Assembly: GCF_900142015.1 (NCBI RefSeq)
Contig: NZ_FQZN01000010.1
Location: forward strand, 1 to 64,000
DNA: 64,000 nt
From: Bacteroides stercorirosoris
GTDB lineage: Bacteria > Bacteroidota > Bacteroidia > Bacteroidales > Bacteroidaceae
Direction: 5' to 3'
This document shows, in pieces, positions 26,634 through 33,638 of the stretch. Numbering within the stretch: position 1 is the stretch's first letter; each line of letters starts with the position of its first letter. Below the pieces are notes generated by a model. It was given only the letters and a program-made list of their open reading frames with translations, searched no databases and was not told the DNA's origin. Made by a program: the position numbers and the translations under genes.

Positions 26634-27218
26634 TTATTTCCTTAAACTGTCACCCTTGAACACAACAGGCGTAGTAATTGCGCGTAATCGGTCTACGGTT
26701 CTTTCACCGTATTTATCGCGTAATTCAGAGAGTGACAAATTAGTAGTTACAATCAATAATTTCCCTTTCTTTTCGGCTTCGTCTACAAGCTCCGCAAAAG
26801 ACAGCCTTCTTTCGCCGTATTTTACGCTTAGAAACTCCGTGCCTATATCATCCACGTAAATGATATGTTTTTGCTTCACAGCGTCTAAATTTGCATTCAA
26901 TTGCTGCGCATCGTAACATGATACAACCTTATTGCAGCGGTCATTTAATAAAATCGGGATAATTTTCCCGCAAATGAGCGTCTTTCCACGTCCGCAATTT
27001 CCGAGGCAAAGCAAGCCGCGTCCTTTGTTGTCAACGAGCCATTTTGCAACCTCGTTATATTCTGGTTGCCATACTGCCATATTGTTAGTAAAGTAGTTAA
27101 GCCCACTAAATAACAGTACTTTCGACTGGTGTAAAGACTTTGAAATAGAGATATTAACTGTATTCGGAATAGGATTAAACCCAATATCTTTAATCAAATG
27201 TTCTATCGTATTCACCAT
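26634..27218 (-). CDS. DnaC-like replicative helicase loader (AAA+ ATPase)
   Basis: A 194-residue ATPase with Walker A GNCGRGKT (73-80) and Walker B IIYVDDIG (119-126), then a sensor-1-like LLIVTTNLSLSELRDKYGERTVDRL, which is typical of DnaC/IstB-type loaders. It overlaps the upstream replication protein gene by 7 bases, forming the phage replication initiation pair. Confidence 0.9.
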   Translation of the reverse strand: MVNTIEHLIKDIGFNPIPNTVNISISKSLHQSKVLLFSGLNYFTNNMAVWQPEYNEVAKWLVDNKGRGLLCLGNCGRGKTLICGKIIPILLNDRCNKVVSCYDAQQLNANLDAVKQKHIIYVDDIGTEFLSVKYGERRLSFAELVDEAEKKGKLLIVTTNLSLSELRDKYGERTVDRLRAITTPVVFKGDSLRK

Positions 27219-27868
27219 AACTTTTCATCGTATTTAGATTGCGAGTTATCATGCAACACAGTTCCTACGTCTGTATTCGGGCGACGTGTTTTCTCTCTGC
27301 CTGCCCACGTTGCAAGCCGTTTGCTAGCCTCCCACGTCGTTTGTTTTTCAAATCGCATCTTTGTTCCAGTTCTCGTTAATTCGCTCCAATACTCAAAAAA
27401 GGCTCGTATCATTTCCTTGCCGTACTTATCGACAAAGGGAACTAAGGTTTGATAGAACTCGTCTTTTCGTTTGAGCGTAGCGGCTTTAGCCGCGTCCTTC
27501 TTTGATACACCGTTAGGTGTATTTTCTGTATTTACATTAACATTATCATTTACATTTACATTAGGTTCGTCTTTGGTTTCGTTTTGGTTATTTTTTGGTT
27601 TTTCATTGGTTTTATTTTGGTTTCCATCCGGTTTACCTTCGCTTTTTGGTCTACCACCTTTTTTACCATTTTCAAACCGTTTATTATTCACGTCTATTTG
27701 CGGTTTCATCAGCGTAAACACGCTGCGAGCTATAGGCTTTAGATTTTCAGTTTCCTTACCGTATAGGCTATACTCCATTATAGCCGTGTAAATCTCACCC
27801 TGAACATCTCTAGGCAAATCTTTGATAGCATCGTAGAAACTTCTATAAAACACAAAACTTTCACGCAT
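27212..27868 (-). CDS. Replication initiator-like protein (DUF6291 type)
   Basis: A 218-residue protein. The N-terminus (FVFYRSFYDAIKDLPRDVQGEIYTAIMEYSLYG) matches the DUF6291-type domain of Bacteroides phages, by recollection. A low-complexity Asn/Lys/Glu linker (about 70-120, with NVNVNDNVNVN) separates it from a helical C-terminal domain. It is placed where DnaD/O-like initiators sit, directly before the helicase loader. Confidence 0.75.
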   Translation of the reverse strand: MRESFVFYRSFYDAIKDLPRDVQGEIYTAIMEYSLYGKETENLKPIARSVFTLMKPQIDVNNKRFENGKKGGRPKSEGKPDGNQNKTNEKPKNNQNETKDEPNVNVNDNVNVNTENTPNGVSKKDAAKAATLKRKDEFYQTLVPFVDKYGKEMIRAFFEYWSELTRTGTKMRFEKQTTWEASKRLATWAGREKTRRPNTDVGTVLHDNSQSKYDEKLW

Positions 27869-27881
27869 AATTAAGCCTCTC

Positions 27882-28025
27882 TTACTTCTTGAGATACAAG
27901 GGACAAACCCTAACGCCCACTGACTTGTATGTCTTATAAGCAGAGCAGAAGCACATAAAATCGTCTTCTGCCCCGGCTTTCTTACAAGTCCTGCAATTTC
28001 CCATTATCGTACTTTTCTTTGCCAT
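27882..28025 (-). CDS. 47-residue putative zinc-binding protein
   Basis: A short frame starting MAKKSTIMGNCRTCKKAG with CRTC, CFC and a C-terminal VCPLYLKK. The spacing CxxC...CxC...C suggests one zinc ion. It lies in the 160-base space between the replication protein and DUF1064 genes, 2 bases before the latter ends. Function unknown. Confidence 0.6.
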   Translation of the reverse strand: MAKKSTIMGNCRTCKKAGAEDDFMCFCSAYKTYKSVGVRVCPLYLKK

Positions 28026-28027
28026 CT

Positions 28028-28351
28028 CTACACCTCATTTATTTTAATTCCATACATGTACAGCATCAGCTTTCGTTTGATGATATACTCTTTCGTTCTC
28101 ATTCCCTTACTATCTTCAACGACTAACACACCATCACGCAAATATTGAAAATCAGCCCTATAGCAAACAGAACGTTCTACGACTTTACCTTTGCCGTTAT
28201 TATCGCGTTGCGACGGAATTAGCTCATATTTTATCTGTTCCTGTAGACCGGAAATAATTCCTTTCTTTTCTAGCAGTTTCAGTTCTTGCGCCCGATAGTA
28301 TTCCCTCTTTGAATCATAACCCTTGTACTTGATATTATTATACTTTGCCAT
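28028..28351 (-). CDS. DUF1064 family, PD-(D/E)xK nuclease-like
   Basis: A 107-residue protein. DSKREYYRAQELKLL, GIISGLQEQIKYELIP, YRADFQYLRDGVLVVEDSKG and a following TKEYIIKRKLML form the DUF1064 pattern. The acidic residues (E12-like, D in ADF, E-D-x-K in VEDSKG) match a nuclease core. Start at 28351 (MAKYNN) is chosen; the longer frame to 28384 begins inside a hairpin. Probably a recombination or branched-DNA nuclease. Confidence 0.82.
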   Translation of the reverse strand: MAKYNNIKYKGYDSKREYYRAQELKLLEKKGIISGLQEQIKYELIPSQRDNNGKGKVVERSVCYRADFQYLRDGVLVVEDSKGMRTKEYIIKRKLMLYMYGIKINEV

Positions 28352-28370
28352 CTTTGTAGTTTTTAGAGAA

Positions 28371-28399
28371 TAAGGGGTCGCCATTTTACCGACCCCTTA
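28371..28399 (-). terminator. Perfect 10-bp hairpin after the DUF4494 gene
   Basis: TAAGGGGTCG (28371-28380) pairs with CGACCCCTTA (28390-28399). No T-run follows, so it may be an attenuating or message-processing element within the operon. Confidence 0.55.
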
Positions 28400-28407
28400 C
28401 CACTGTC

Positions 28408-28860
28408 TTATTTCTCAGATACTTCTTTTTCTTTAGCTGAATACGGGTAAACGTCCATAATATCAGTTTCTTTCACCATTTCTATGGTGTAGTCTGCCAT
28501 CGTACCTTTCATTTGCTCTACCACCTTGTCTTTTGCTTCCTGCAAGTTGTCAGCCTGTACAAGAATATTAGACTTTGTTTTCTTCTCTGCCGCCGTCTTT
28601 TCGTCCAGCGTAATAAATGCCAGACGACATTTAAAGAAGCGGTCGCCATCGCCTAAGAACGTTTCATCATAAGATGCACGCTTTATTGCCATGATGGAAA
28701 ACTCACCGGAAATGAACGGGGTCACTTCTTCAATGGTGCGTGCTTCTGCCTCTGTGAAAGATAATGCATCAACTAAGTAAGGTTCAACTACTTTTTTATC
28801 CTTTCCGTTTTCCATTGTTTTCTCATAACGGACTTTGCTTTCAAACCAAGTGTGTAACAT
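28408..28860 (-). CDS. DUF4494 family protein
   Basis: A 150-residue protein starting MLHTWFESKVRYEKTMENGK, with DALSFTEAEARTIEEVTPFISGEFSI, which matches DUF4494, a Bacteroidetes family common in phages and conjugative elements. The role is unknown. It lies downstream of the YqaJ nuclease. Confidence 0.82.
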   Translation of the reverse strand: MLHTWFESKVRYEKTMENGKDKKVVEPYLVDALSFTEAEARTIEEVTPFISGEFSIMAIKRASYDETFLGDGDRFFKCRLAFITLDEKTAAEKKTKSNILVQADNLQEAKDKVVEQMKGTMADYTIEMVKETDIMDVYPYSAKEKEVSEK

Positions 28861-28871
28861 AATTTTCTGTT

Positions 28872-29717
28872 TTAAATATTAATAGTGTGTTGGGAACAAG
28901 CCTTTTTACTTGCGATAATTTTGCGTATTTCTTTTTTAATCCGGCGTATCTGATTTTGTATAGGAACATTCCCCTTCGCCTGTTTTGTAAGTACTTCAAT
29001 CTCTAACCGAAGCGGCAGGATAACCGTTGCCGCCTCAATGCATTCGGGGAAATCCAGCCCGGTCTTAAGAGAACAATCTACAAGAGCATCGGCGAATCTA
29101 ATACGGTCTGCCAGTTTCTGAATGTTCGCCTCATGCTCTGCCCGGTGCATTTCAATTATCCGCCCGTTATTGGTGTACCCGTCATATATGACATAATACA
29201 ATACATCTACGTCCGACATACCAACGAAGTGACCGAGGAACTGCCAATAGTATTCGTCTTTCTCCGTTATCTCGTTAAGGAACTGCAAGGTTTCTATTTT
29301 CCCTTGACTCATTGGGCACTTGATTTCACCCAATGCCTTTATTTTACCATCCAAACCATATACATAGAAATCGGGGCTATCTCCAAAACCAGCAAAGGGT
29401 TCATTGAACACGATATCGGGAAAGTCAGTTGTACAGGATTTCACCTCATCTATTAACTGACTCCTTACCCACTCCACCGCCAAAGGTTCATTTTCATGCC
29501 CCCAATCGAACGCCTTACATGCACCATTTTCGCGTGTTATTCCAGTCCTACGCTCGTATCTTACGAGATACAACGCGTCAAAAAATGCCTTACCGTAGGG
29601 TGTTCCCTTACCAGCTTTCATTAGGTCGGGCAAAGTGGAAGATGTTATTTTCCCGTGTCTCTTTGCCTTCCAATCGTATTCCTTCTGTTCGGGTGATTTA
29701 GTTGCTACTGATTTCAT
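28872..29717 (-). CDS. YqaJ-type viral recombinase/exonuclease
   Basis: A 281-residue lambda-exonuclease-like protein. It starts with W.AKRHGKITSS, then GHENEPLAVEW, FGDSPDFYVY and GEIKCPMSQ, the E, D and E-x-K metal ligands of the YqaJ family. It would resect double-strand ends for annealing recombination. It overlaps the upstream gene by 20 bases, and that gene may encode its annealing or single-strand-binding partner. Confidence 0.92.
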   Translation of the reverse strand: MKSVATKSPEQKEYDWKAKRHGKITSSTLPDLMKAGKGTPYGKAFFDALYLVRYERRTGITRENGACKAFDWGHENEPLAVEWVRSQLIDEVKSCTTDFPDIVFNEPFAGFGDSPDFYVYGLDGKIKALGEIKCPMSQGKIETLQFLNEITEKDEYYWQFLGHFVGMSDVDVLYYVIYDGYTNNGRIIEMHRAEHEANIQKLADRIRFADALVDCSLKTGLDFPECIEAATVILPLRLEIEVLTKQAKGNVPIQNQIRRIKKEIRKIIASKKACSQHTINI

Positions 29718-30198
29718 GTTTCTGCAATTCTTTAATTTGCTCTTTAGTAAGTTTATACTTTGTCAGTACTTGAGTCACAGTGTACCCACCTGCTAACCCG
29801 TCCAGTATATTTTTCCATATCACCGAACCAGTTTGAACCGTCGGGCGTTCTTCTGATAGTTTCGGAGCAAACGGGCGAACGCGCAAACAGTCTGTCATTT
29901 CTCCGAAAGCATTGATACGGGTAGAACCTATTTGTATCTGCTTGTTTACCCATTCTTCGATATTGGGCGTATTGAACAGCTTCTCTATTGTTTTGCAATT
30001 CGTCTTATTCAGAATCATAGGTTTCGCGTTCTCATGGAAATAAGCGACAAAGCATTCACTTTTTTGCCCATTTGCGCCCGTTACCATCTCCTTTTTAGTC
30101 TCTTTAAGGGTTAGTATAATATCCTTTCCATCTGGCAGGGAATACGCGCCCAAATAATCATAATTGAACTGGTTTTTCCAGTGTGTTAGATGTTCCAT
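29698..30198 (-). CDS. Possible single-strand DNA-binding partner of YqaJ
   Basis: A 166-residue protein, beta-rich in its first 100 residues (an OB-like pattern around GKDIILTLKETKKEMV to VAYFHEN) with a C-terminal helical tail. It is coupled to the YqaJ gene. A DNA-binding recombination partner is likely by context; no family motif is certain. Confidence 0.65.
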   Translation of the reverse strand: MEHLTHWKNQFNYDYLGAYSLPDGKDIILTLKETKKEMVTGANGQKSECFVAYFHENAKPMILNKTNCKTIEKLFNTPNIEEWVNKQIQIGSTRINAFGEMTDCLRVRPFAPKLSEERPTVQTGSVIWKNILDGLAGGYTVTQVLTKYKLTKEQIKELQKHEISSN

Positions 30199-30209
30199 TT
30201 TATTATATG

Positions 30210-30440
30210 TTATAATTGAATTGGTTTATCCATCGTGTCAAGCGTTCCAAATTCATAAAAATAAAGTTCGCTCATATAGTCATTTTGATAAAGTTGCCTG
30301 TAGCATTCTTGGCAAACAGTTATAGTTTCCTGTATATGCTGTCCGTGTTCTACTACTTCGGTGTCCACTTCTACGCCATCATCCGGTATTATCACCTTAT
30401 TGCAGTCGGCGCAATGCCTACATTTGATTTCAGCTTTCAT
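30210..30440 (-). CDS. Small zinc-ribbon-like phage protein
   Basis: A 76-residue protein with CRHCADC near the N-terminus and CQEC in the middle, spaced like a zinc ribbon. Its acidic C-terminus follows. Function unknown. Confidence 0.65.
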   Translation of the reverse strand: MKAEIKCRHCADCNKVIIPDDGVEVDTEVVEHGQHIQETITVCQECYRQLYQNDYMSELYFYEFGTLDTMDKPIQL

Positions 30441-30603
30441 ATTTCCTTTGGTTTACGTATGTGCATGCAAGCACATACGACACTGTTAATACAAGCACAC
30501 AAAGCGCGATAATGAGTTTTCCCGGTTCGGGTTCACCTTCTGCCAGTGAACAGGTTAACAACATGCCGATAATTGCTACCGGACTTTGTTTCAATGTTAG
30601 CAT
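30430..30603 (-). CDS. 57-residue membrane protein with two membrane segments
   Basis: The frame starts MLTLKQSPVAIIGMLLTC, with a first hydrophobic segment, a short acidic turn (AEGEPEPGK) and a second segment (LIIALCVLVLTVSYVLA). The stop overlaps the next gene by 11 bases. It fills a gap in the early operon. Function unknown; holin-like or host-membrane roles are open. Confidence 0.6.
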   Translation of the reverse strand: MLTLKQSPVAIIGMLLTCSLAEGEPEPGKLIIALCVLVLTVSYVLACTYVNQRKYES

Positions 30604-30613
30604 TATTATAAAT

Positions 30614-30841
30614 TTAATGATTAAAATTGGGGTCTATCGTATAGCGTAGGACATCAGAACCGTTACATTCCCATCTACCGTTTTGTTTGTCGGTAGTCTT
30701 TATTGCTCTTATTCTGTCTTCGGCTACAAGCCTTTCAAGCCGTCTTTGACCGCCTACAAGCACTTGAGCTTGTCTTTTGCTGAACGCTACGTTTTGGGCG
30801 GCTCTCAAAACGGTATGATATCTATCAAATTCGATTGCCAT
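30614..30841 (-). CDS. Small DNA-binding-like protein
   Basis: A 75-residue protein. FSKRQAQVLVGGQRRLERLVAEDRIRAIKTTDKQNGRWECNGSDVL reads as a helix-turn-helix followed by a wing, as in excisionase/MerR-like small proteins. It could be an excisionase or an early regulator. Confidence in function is low. Confidence 0.6.
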   Translation of the reverse strand: MAIEFDRYHTVLRAAQNVAFSKRQAQVLVGGQRRLERLVAEDRIRAIKTTDKQNGRWECNGSDVLRYTIDPNFNH

Positions 30842-30845
30842 CGCT

Positions 30846-31031
30846 TTACTTTTTACGGGTTACTATAATTAGGTTATCTTCTACCTGTATTTTTGTTTTG
30901 AATAGAAAGCCGTCTAACTTTAAATTAGATGCAGTTGTACGGATAGACCCCCTTTTATTCAAAGGAAAATGAACAGATTCGCCTATCGGCATTTCAGTGA
31001 GAGTTGATTTTATTATTGTCTGATTTTCCAT
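30846..31031 (-). CDS. Small early phage protein, unknown
   Basis: A 61-residue protein with TIIKSTLTEMPIGESVHFP and a C-terminal strand-rich IIVTRKK. It belongs to a run of tightly spaced short leftward genes. No family recognised. Confidence 0.55.
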   Translation of the reverse strand: MENQTIIKSTLTEMPIGESVHFPLNKRGSIRTTASNLKLDGFLFKTKIQVEDNLIIVTRKK

Positions 31032-31036
31032 ATCGT

Positions 31037-31222
31037 TTAAAATTCAAAATCCGTTATTACTTCTTTATCGGGAGATAGAAGGCGTTCGTGATTGATATCA
31101 TCGAATTTGAATGTACTGTACTTCTTTTCAGAGCGTACATACTCGCCCCGAATCCATACCGGAGCGGTATCACTATCTTTCAGTTTGAAAAAAACACCTT
31201 TCTTTAAATCTTTCAGTTTCAT
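31037..31222 (-). CDS. Small early phage protein, unknown
   Basis: A 61-residue protein starting MKLKDLKKGVFFKLKDSD, with VWIRGEYVRSEKKYSTFKFDD. The strand pattern suggests a small beta barrel. It resembles short proteins common in Bacteroides phages without known function. Confidence 0.6.
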   Translation of the reverse strand: MKLKDLKKGVFFKLKDSDTAPVWIRGEYVRSEKKYSTFKFDDINHERLLSPDKEVITDFEF

Positions 31223-31258
31223 AATATTGGTAATTGTGGTAGTCCGAAAACTACCTGA

Positions 31259-31459
31259 TTAGTAACCTATTTGTTTTAAATAGCTATCAGATAAATTTAG
31301 CTCCAATATTCCACGTTGATTCACCCTAATAAAGCCCTTTTCTTTAAGGCTATTTATTGCTTCATCATAACGTTTACCTTGCATTTTAGCGAAGTCGCGA
31401 GAAATACTACCTGTAATAATTGCAAGTAATAATTCAGTTTCTGTTTTATTTAATTTCAT
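31259..31459 (-). CDS. Small winged-helix-like protein
   Basis: A 66-residue protein. KTETELLLAIITGSISRDFA and YDEAINSLKEKGFIRVNQRGILELN form a helix-turn-helix plus wing pattern. It may regulate early genes. Function not shown. Confidence 0.55.
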   Translation of the reverse strand: MKLNKTETELLLAIITGSISRDFAKMQGKRYDEAINSLKEKGFIRVNQRGILELNLSDSYLKQIGY

Positions 31460-31474
31460 AATCTTCTATATTGC

Positions 31475-31492
31475 GCAGGGCTTTCGCCCTGC
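31475..31492 (-). other. Hairpin in the early operon
   Basis: GCAGGG/CCCTGC stem with a 6-base loop between the first and second leftward genes. No T-run follows; possibly a processing site. Confidence 0.45.
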
Positions 31493-31501
31493 TGGTTAAA
31501 C

Positions 31502-31738
31502 TTATAATATTGTAATCTCTTTGTTGCCTAACTTCTCGTCTACACACCATGCCGCATACTTCATTGCTTTGTAGTCGTAAACAATTTCGACAGTATTAAA
31601 CCCTCTACCGTCTTCCCTTTCATCGTAGACAGTATTAATGTGCTGGTATTTCTTGTTACCCATTAAAAAATCCACTTTGCCGTCAAAGTAAAATGCAACA
31701 GCGTATGCCAATGTCTTTTTCTTATCTACCTTTTTCAT
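31502..31738 (-). CDS. First leftward early gene, unknown function
   Basis: A 78-residue protein starting MKKVDKKKTLAYAVAFYFDGKVDF, with a beta-rich body ending in WCVDEKLGNKEITIL. It is the first gene after the operator region, in the place of cro-like or antirepressor genes, but it has no helix-turn-helix that I can see. Confidence 0.6.
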   Translation of the reverse strand: MKKVDKKKTLAYAVAFYFDGKVDFLMGNKKYQHINTVYDEREDGRGFNTVEIVYDYKAMKYAAWCVDEKLGNKEITIL

Positions 31739-31791
31739 ATTTCCTATCTTTTAGTTTGTTATTCTTGATTGATTGATTAACTTTGATGCGA

Positions 31792-31824
31792 CAAAGATAG
31801 GAAACTTTTATTTCCTATAATCAA
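31792..31824 (-). promoter_or_regulatory. Early leftward promoter
   Basis: On the minus strand TTG (31824-31822) and TATCTTTG (31799-31792) form a Bacteroides-type promoter with 22-base spacing. The -33 element lies in the gap between the two operators and the -7 overlaps the first, so repressor binding would block it. Confidence 0.6.
31797..31818. promoter_or_regulatory. Repressor operator O1
   Basis: A 22-bp inverted repeat with arms ATAGGAAA and TTTCCTAT and a central CTTTTA. The same arms appear in the second operator 7 bases away, and a half-site (TTTCCTAT) lies at about 31740-31747 by the first early gene. Confidence 0.75.
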
Positions 31825-31825
31825 A

Positions 31826-31847
31826 ATAGGAAATAATTATTTCCTAT
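31826..31847. promoter_or_regulatory. Repressor operator O2
   Basis: A perfect 22-bp palindrome (half-site ATAGGAAATAA). It lies between the leftward promoter and the repressor start codon, and is the likely control point of the lysis-lysogeny choice. Confidence 0.8.
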
Positions 31848-31872
31848 AACAACATTTATTAACATACGCACT

Positions 31873-32571
31873 ATGGAGTTTAAAGATAGATTAAAAATAG
31901 CCATTGAGAATAAGGGGGTAACGCCTTATGCTATTGGTAGAGACACTAAAGTATCTAAGGTGTCAGTATTAAACTACCTAAACGGAACAAAGCCTAATAT
32001 AGGTAATATTTCTATCCTAGCCGAATATTTAGGAGTTAGTGTAGAATGGTTAATCAGTGGAGAGAATATTCAAACGGATAAAAAGCAAGAAGAAAACCAA
32101 GATAATAGTAATTTCACCCCTCATTATGAAGAACTAGCAGGCAAGGCTATACCGCACATAGATATAGTAACAGCCTCATGCGGTCTGCCGAATGGCTTTA
32201 ACTCCGCTATAATGAAAGGAGACTGCGAACGTTATGTTATCCCCGATATGCCGGGCTGTGATTTCACAATACGGGCAGGCGGGCGAAGCATGATAAACCG
32301 GAACGTTCCAGAACGCAGTATCAACGACAGGGATATAGTAGGTTGTCGAATTGTTAGAAGTCGCTCTCATATTCGTTGGGGTGAGGTCTACGCACTTACA
32401 ACCTACGACGGAATAATGATTAAGAAAATAGAGCAATCCGAACAAGAAGGTTATATAACATGTGTTCCCTTCAATAAAGACGAAGGTTATAAACCATATG
32501 ATGTTCCTATAAATGAGGTGTACGACTGGGCTTTAGTTGTTGGGGTTGTTAGTGTCAAAACATGGATTTAA
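31873..32571 (+). CDS. CI/LexA-like phage repressor
   Basis: A 232-residue repressor: helix-turn-helix N-terminus (residues 1-62, with TPYAIGRDTKVSKVSVLNYLNG), linker (65-85), and an S24 peptidase-like C-terminal domain. Self-cleavage elements are visible: C103-G104 as cleavage site, Ser139 in GGRSM, and Lys184 in IMIKKIE. This predicts induction through RecA during DNA damage. It is divergent from the early operon, across paired palindromic operators. Confidence 0.92.
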   Translation: MEFKDRLKIAIENKGVTPYAIGRDTKVSKVSVLNYLNGTKPNIGNISILAEYLGVSVEWLISGENIQTDKKQEENQDNSNFTPHYEELAGKAIPHIDIVTASCGLPNGFNSAIMKGDCERYVIPDMPGCDFTIRAGGRSMINRNVPERSINDRDIVGCRIVRSRSHIRWGEVYALTTYDGIMIKKIEQSEQEGYITCVPFNKDEGYKPYDVPINEVYDWALVVGVVSVKTWI

Positions 32572-32588
32572 TAAAAAAATGAAATAAC

Positions 32589-32954
32589 ATGAGAAAACTA
32601 CTAATTATCATTTTTATAATGTCTCTTTCTTCTTGCAGTTCTAAAGAAAACTCAAACTTTAGAGGATGCAAGTATAAAGTAGCTAATAACTTATTTTCCA
32701 GTAATACAGAAATTTCTATTTCTGGAAGCTATGCACCTATTGATTTGTATATTATTATATTAGATGAAATAATAGATAACAAAGAAACAAAAGGTTTAAA
32801 AATCAACATAACAGATACTAACATAAAATATCTATCTAAAGAAGATGTAGCATATATCAGAGAGCATGCAAGCAAAATTTATAGCAGTGACAACATGCTA
32901 TCCGCTTTAAATAAAGCTCAACCAATAGTAAATAGAATTTCAAATTATAAATAA
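32589..32954 (+). CDS. Prophage lipoprotein, co-transcribed with the repressor
   Basis: A 121-residue protein with a signal peptide and lipobox (IMSLSSC, Cys16). The mature part has no recognised domain. It begins 18 bases after the repressor stop without a promoter of its own that I can see, so it should be expressed in the lysogen. A surface or periplasmic role, such as exclusion of related phages, is a guess from position. Confidence 0.7.
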   Translation: MRKLLIIIFIMSLSSCSSKENSNFRGCKYKVANNLFSSNTEISISGSYAPIDLYIIILDEIIDNKETKGLKINITDTNIKYLSKEDVAYIREHASKIYSSDNMLSALNKAQPIVNRISNYK

Positions 32955-32963
32955 CCAAACAAT

Positions 32964-33362
32964 ATGAAAAAACTACTTTTTATTGCATTTTTATTAACGT
33001 GCTCAATTTGCTCTTTTGCACAGTTGACAGAAGGAAAATATAAGGTATTAGGAGTAAAGGGATTTCTTAATAATGAAACTGTATTTGATAATCTTTTTAA
33101 AGATGGGATAGCCACTATTAACGTAACTAATAATATAGTAAATATAACAATAGGTGGTTACTCGGTTTTATCTTATAGCATCGAAAAGCCTGCGAAAAAT
33201 GGAGATTTATATTTATACAACGCGTTTGAAATTCAATCGGGTATAAAAACAACCTTGTTATCAAAAAGAGATAAGGAACACCCGCAAATAGATGGTGGAA
33301 TGTTATTTGTTAGACGTTCGGATGAATATACGGATATATTCTTTATTTCCAAAGAAGACTAA
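32964..33362 (+). CDS. Prophage secreted protein
   Basis: A 132-residue protein with a signal peptide ending about residue 19 (LLTCSICSFAQ). The mature part is beta-rich (GKYKVLGVKG, TINVTNNIVNITIGGYSVLSYSI) and ends in RRSDEYTDIFFIS. It is 10 bases after the lipoprotein gene. Together they look like a lysogenic-conversion pair. No family recognised. Confidence 0.7.
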   Translation: MKKLLFIAFLLTCSICSFAQLTEGKYKVLGVKGFLNNETVFDNLFKDGIATINVTNNIVNITIGGYSVLSYSIEKPAKNGDLYLYNAFEIQSGIKTTLLSKRDKEHPQIDGGMLFVRRSDEYTDIFFISKED

Positions 33363-33508
33363 GCGAAAGCGAATAGCCGAAAGAGTGTTTAAACAATATA
33401 TTACTAACTGATATCCTTATTAGAGTATCAAAAACAGTGTCGTAAAGAAGATTTACAAAGAAAAAAGATATTAAATATCAGCCCGTTACCCTACGAATAA
33501 AGCGATTT

Positions 33509-33552
33509 TTCGTAACGCGTAGGTCGCCAGTTCAAGTCTGGCTAGCGGCTCA
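33509..33552 (+). other. attR: 3' fragment of a tRNA-Thr(CGU) gene
   Basis: The sequence reads as anticodon loop TTCGTAA, anticodon-stem strand CGCGT, variable loop AGGTC, T arm GCCAG-TTCAAGT-CTGGC and acceptor strand TAGCGGC. The 5' half of the tRNA is absent. This is the footprint of phage integration at the 3' end of a tRNA gene, with the intact gene expected at attL, left of the window. Confidence 0.8.
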
Positions 33553-33553
33553 G

Positions 33554-33587
33554 AAAGAGAGAGATGCTTATGTATCTCTTTTTTTTA
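33554..33587 (+). terminator. tRNA-type terminator downstream of attR
   Basis: AGAGAT pairs with ATCTCT around an 8-base loop, followed by eight T. It is host sequence that would have ended transcription of the uninterrupted tRNA. Confidence 0.75.
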
Positions 33588-33603
33588 TTCCATAGATTCT
33601 TCT

Positions 33604-33611
33604 TACCTTTG
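33604..33611 (+). promoter_or_regulatory. -7 box of the mltG promoter
   Basis: TACCTTTG matches TAnnTTTG 27 bases before the mltG start. The -33 region is a T-run without a clear TTG. Confidence 0.5.
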
Positions 33612-33638
33612 CATGACTAAAGAAAACTGCCGAAACAG

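Noticed and set aside
33481..33552. Complete tRNA gene at the prophage right end
   Set aside because: Only the 3' part from the anticodon loop folds; the acceptor 5' strand and D arm are absent, so it is an att fragment.
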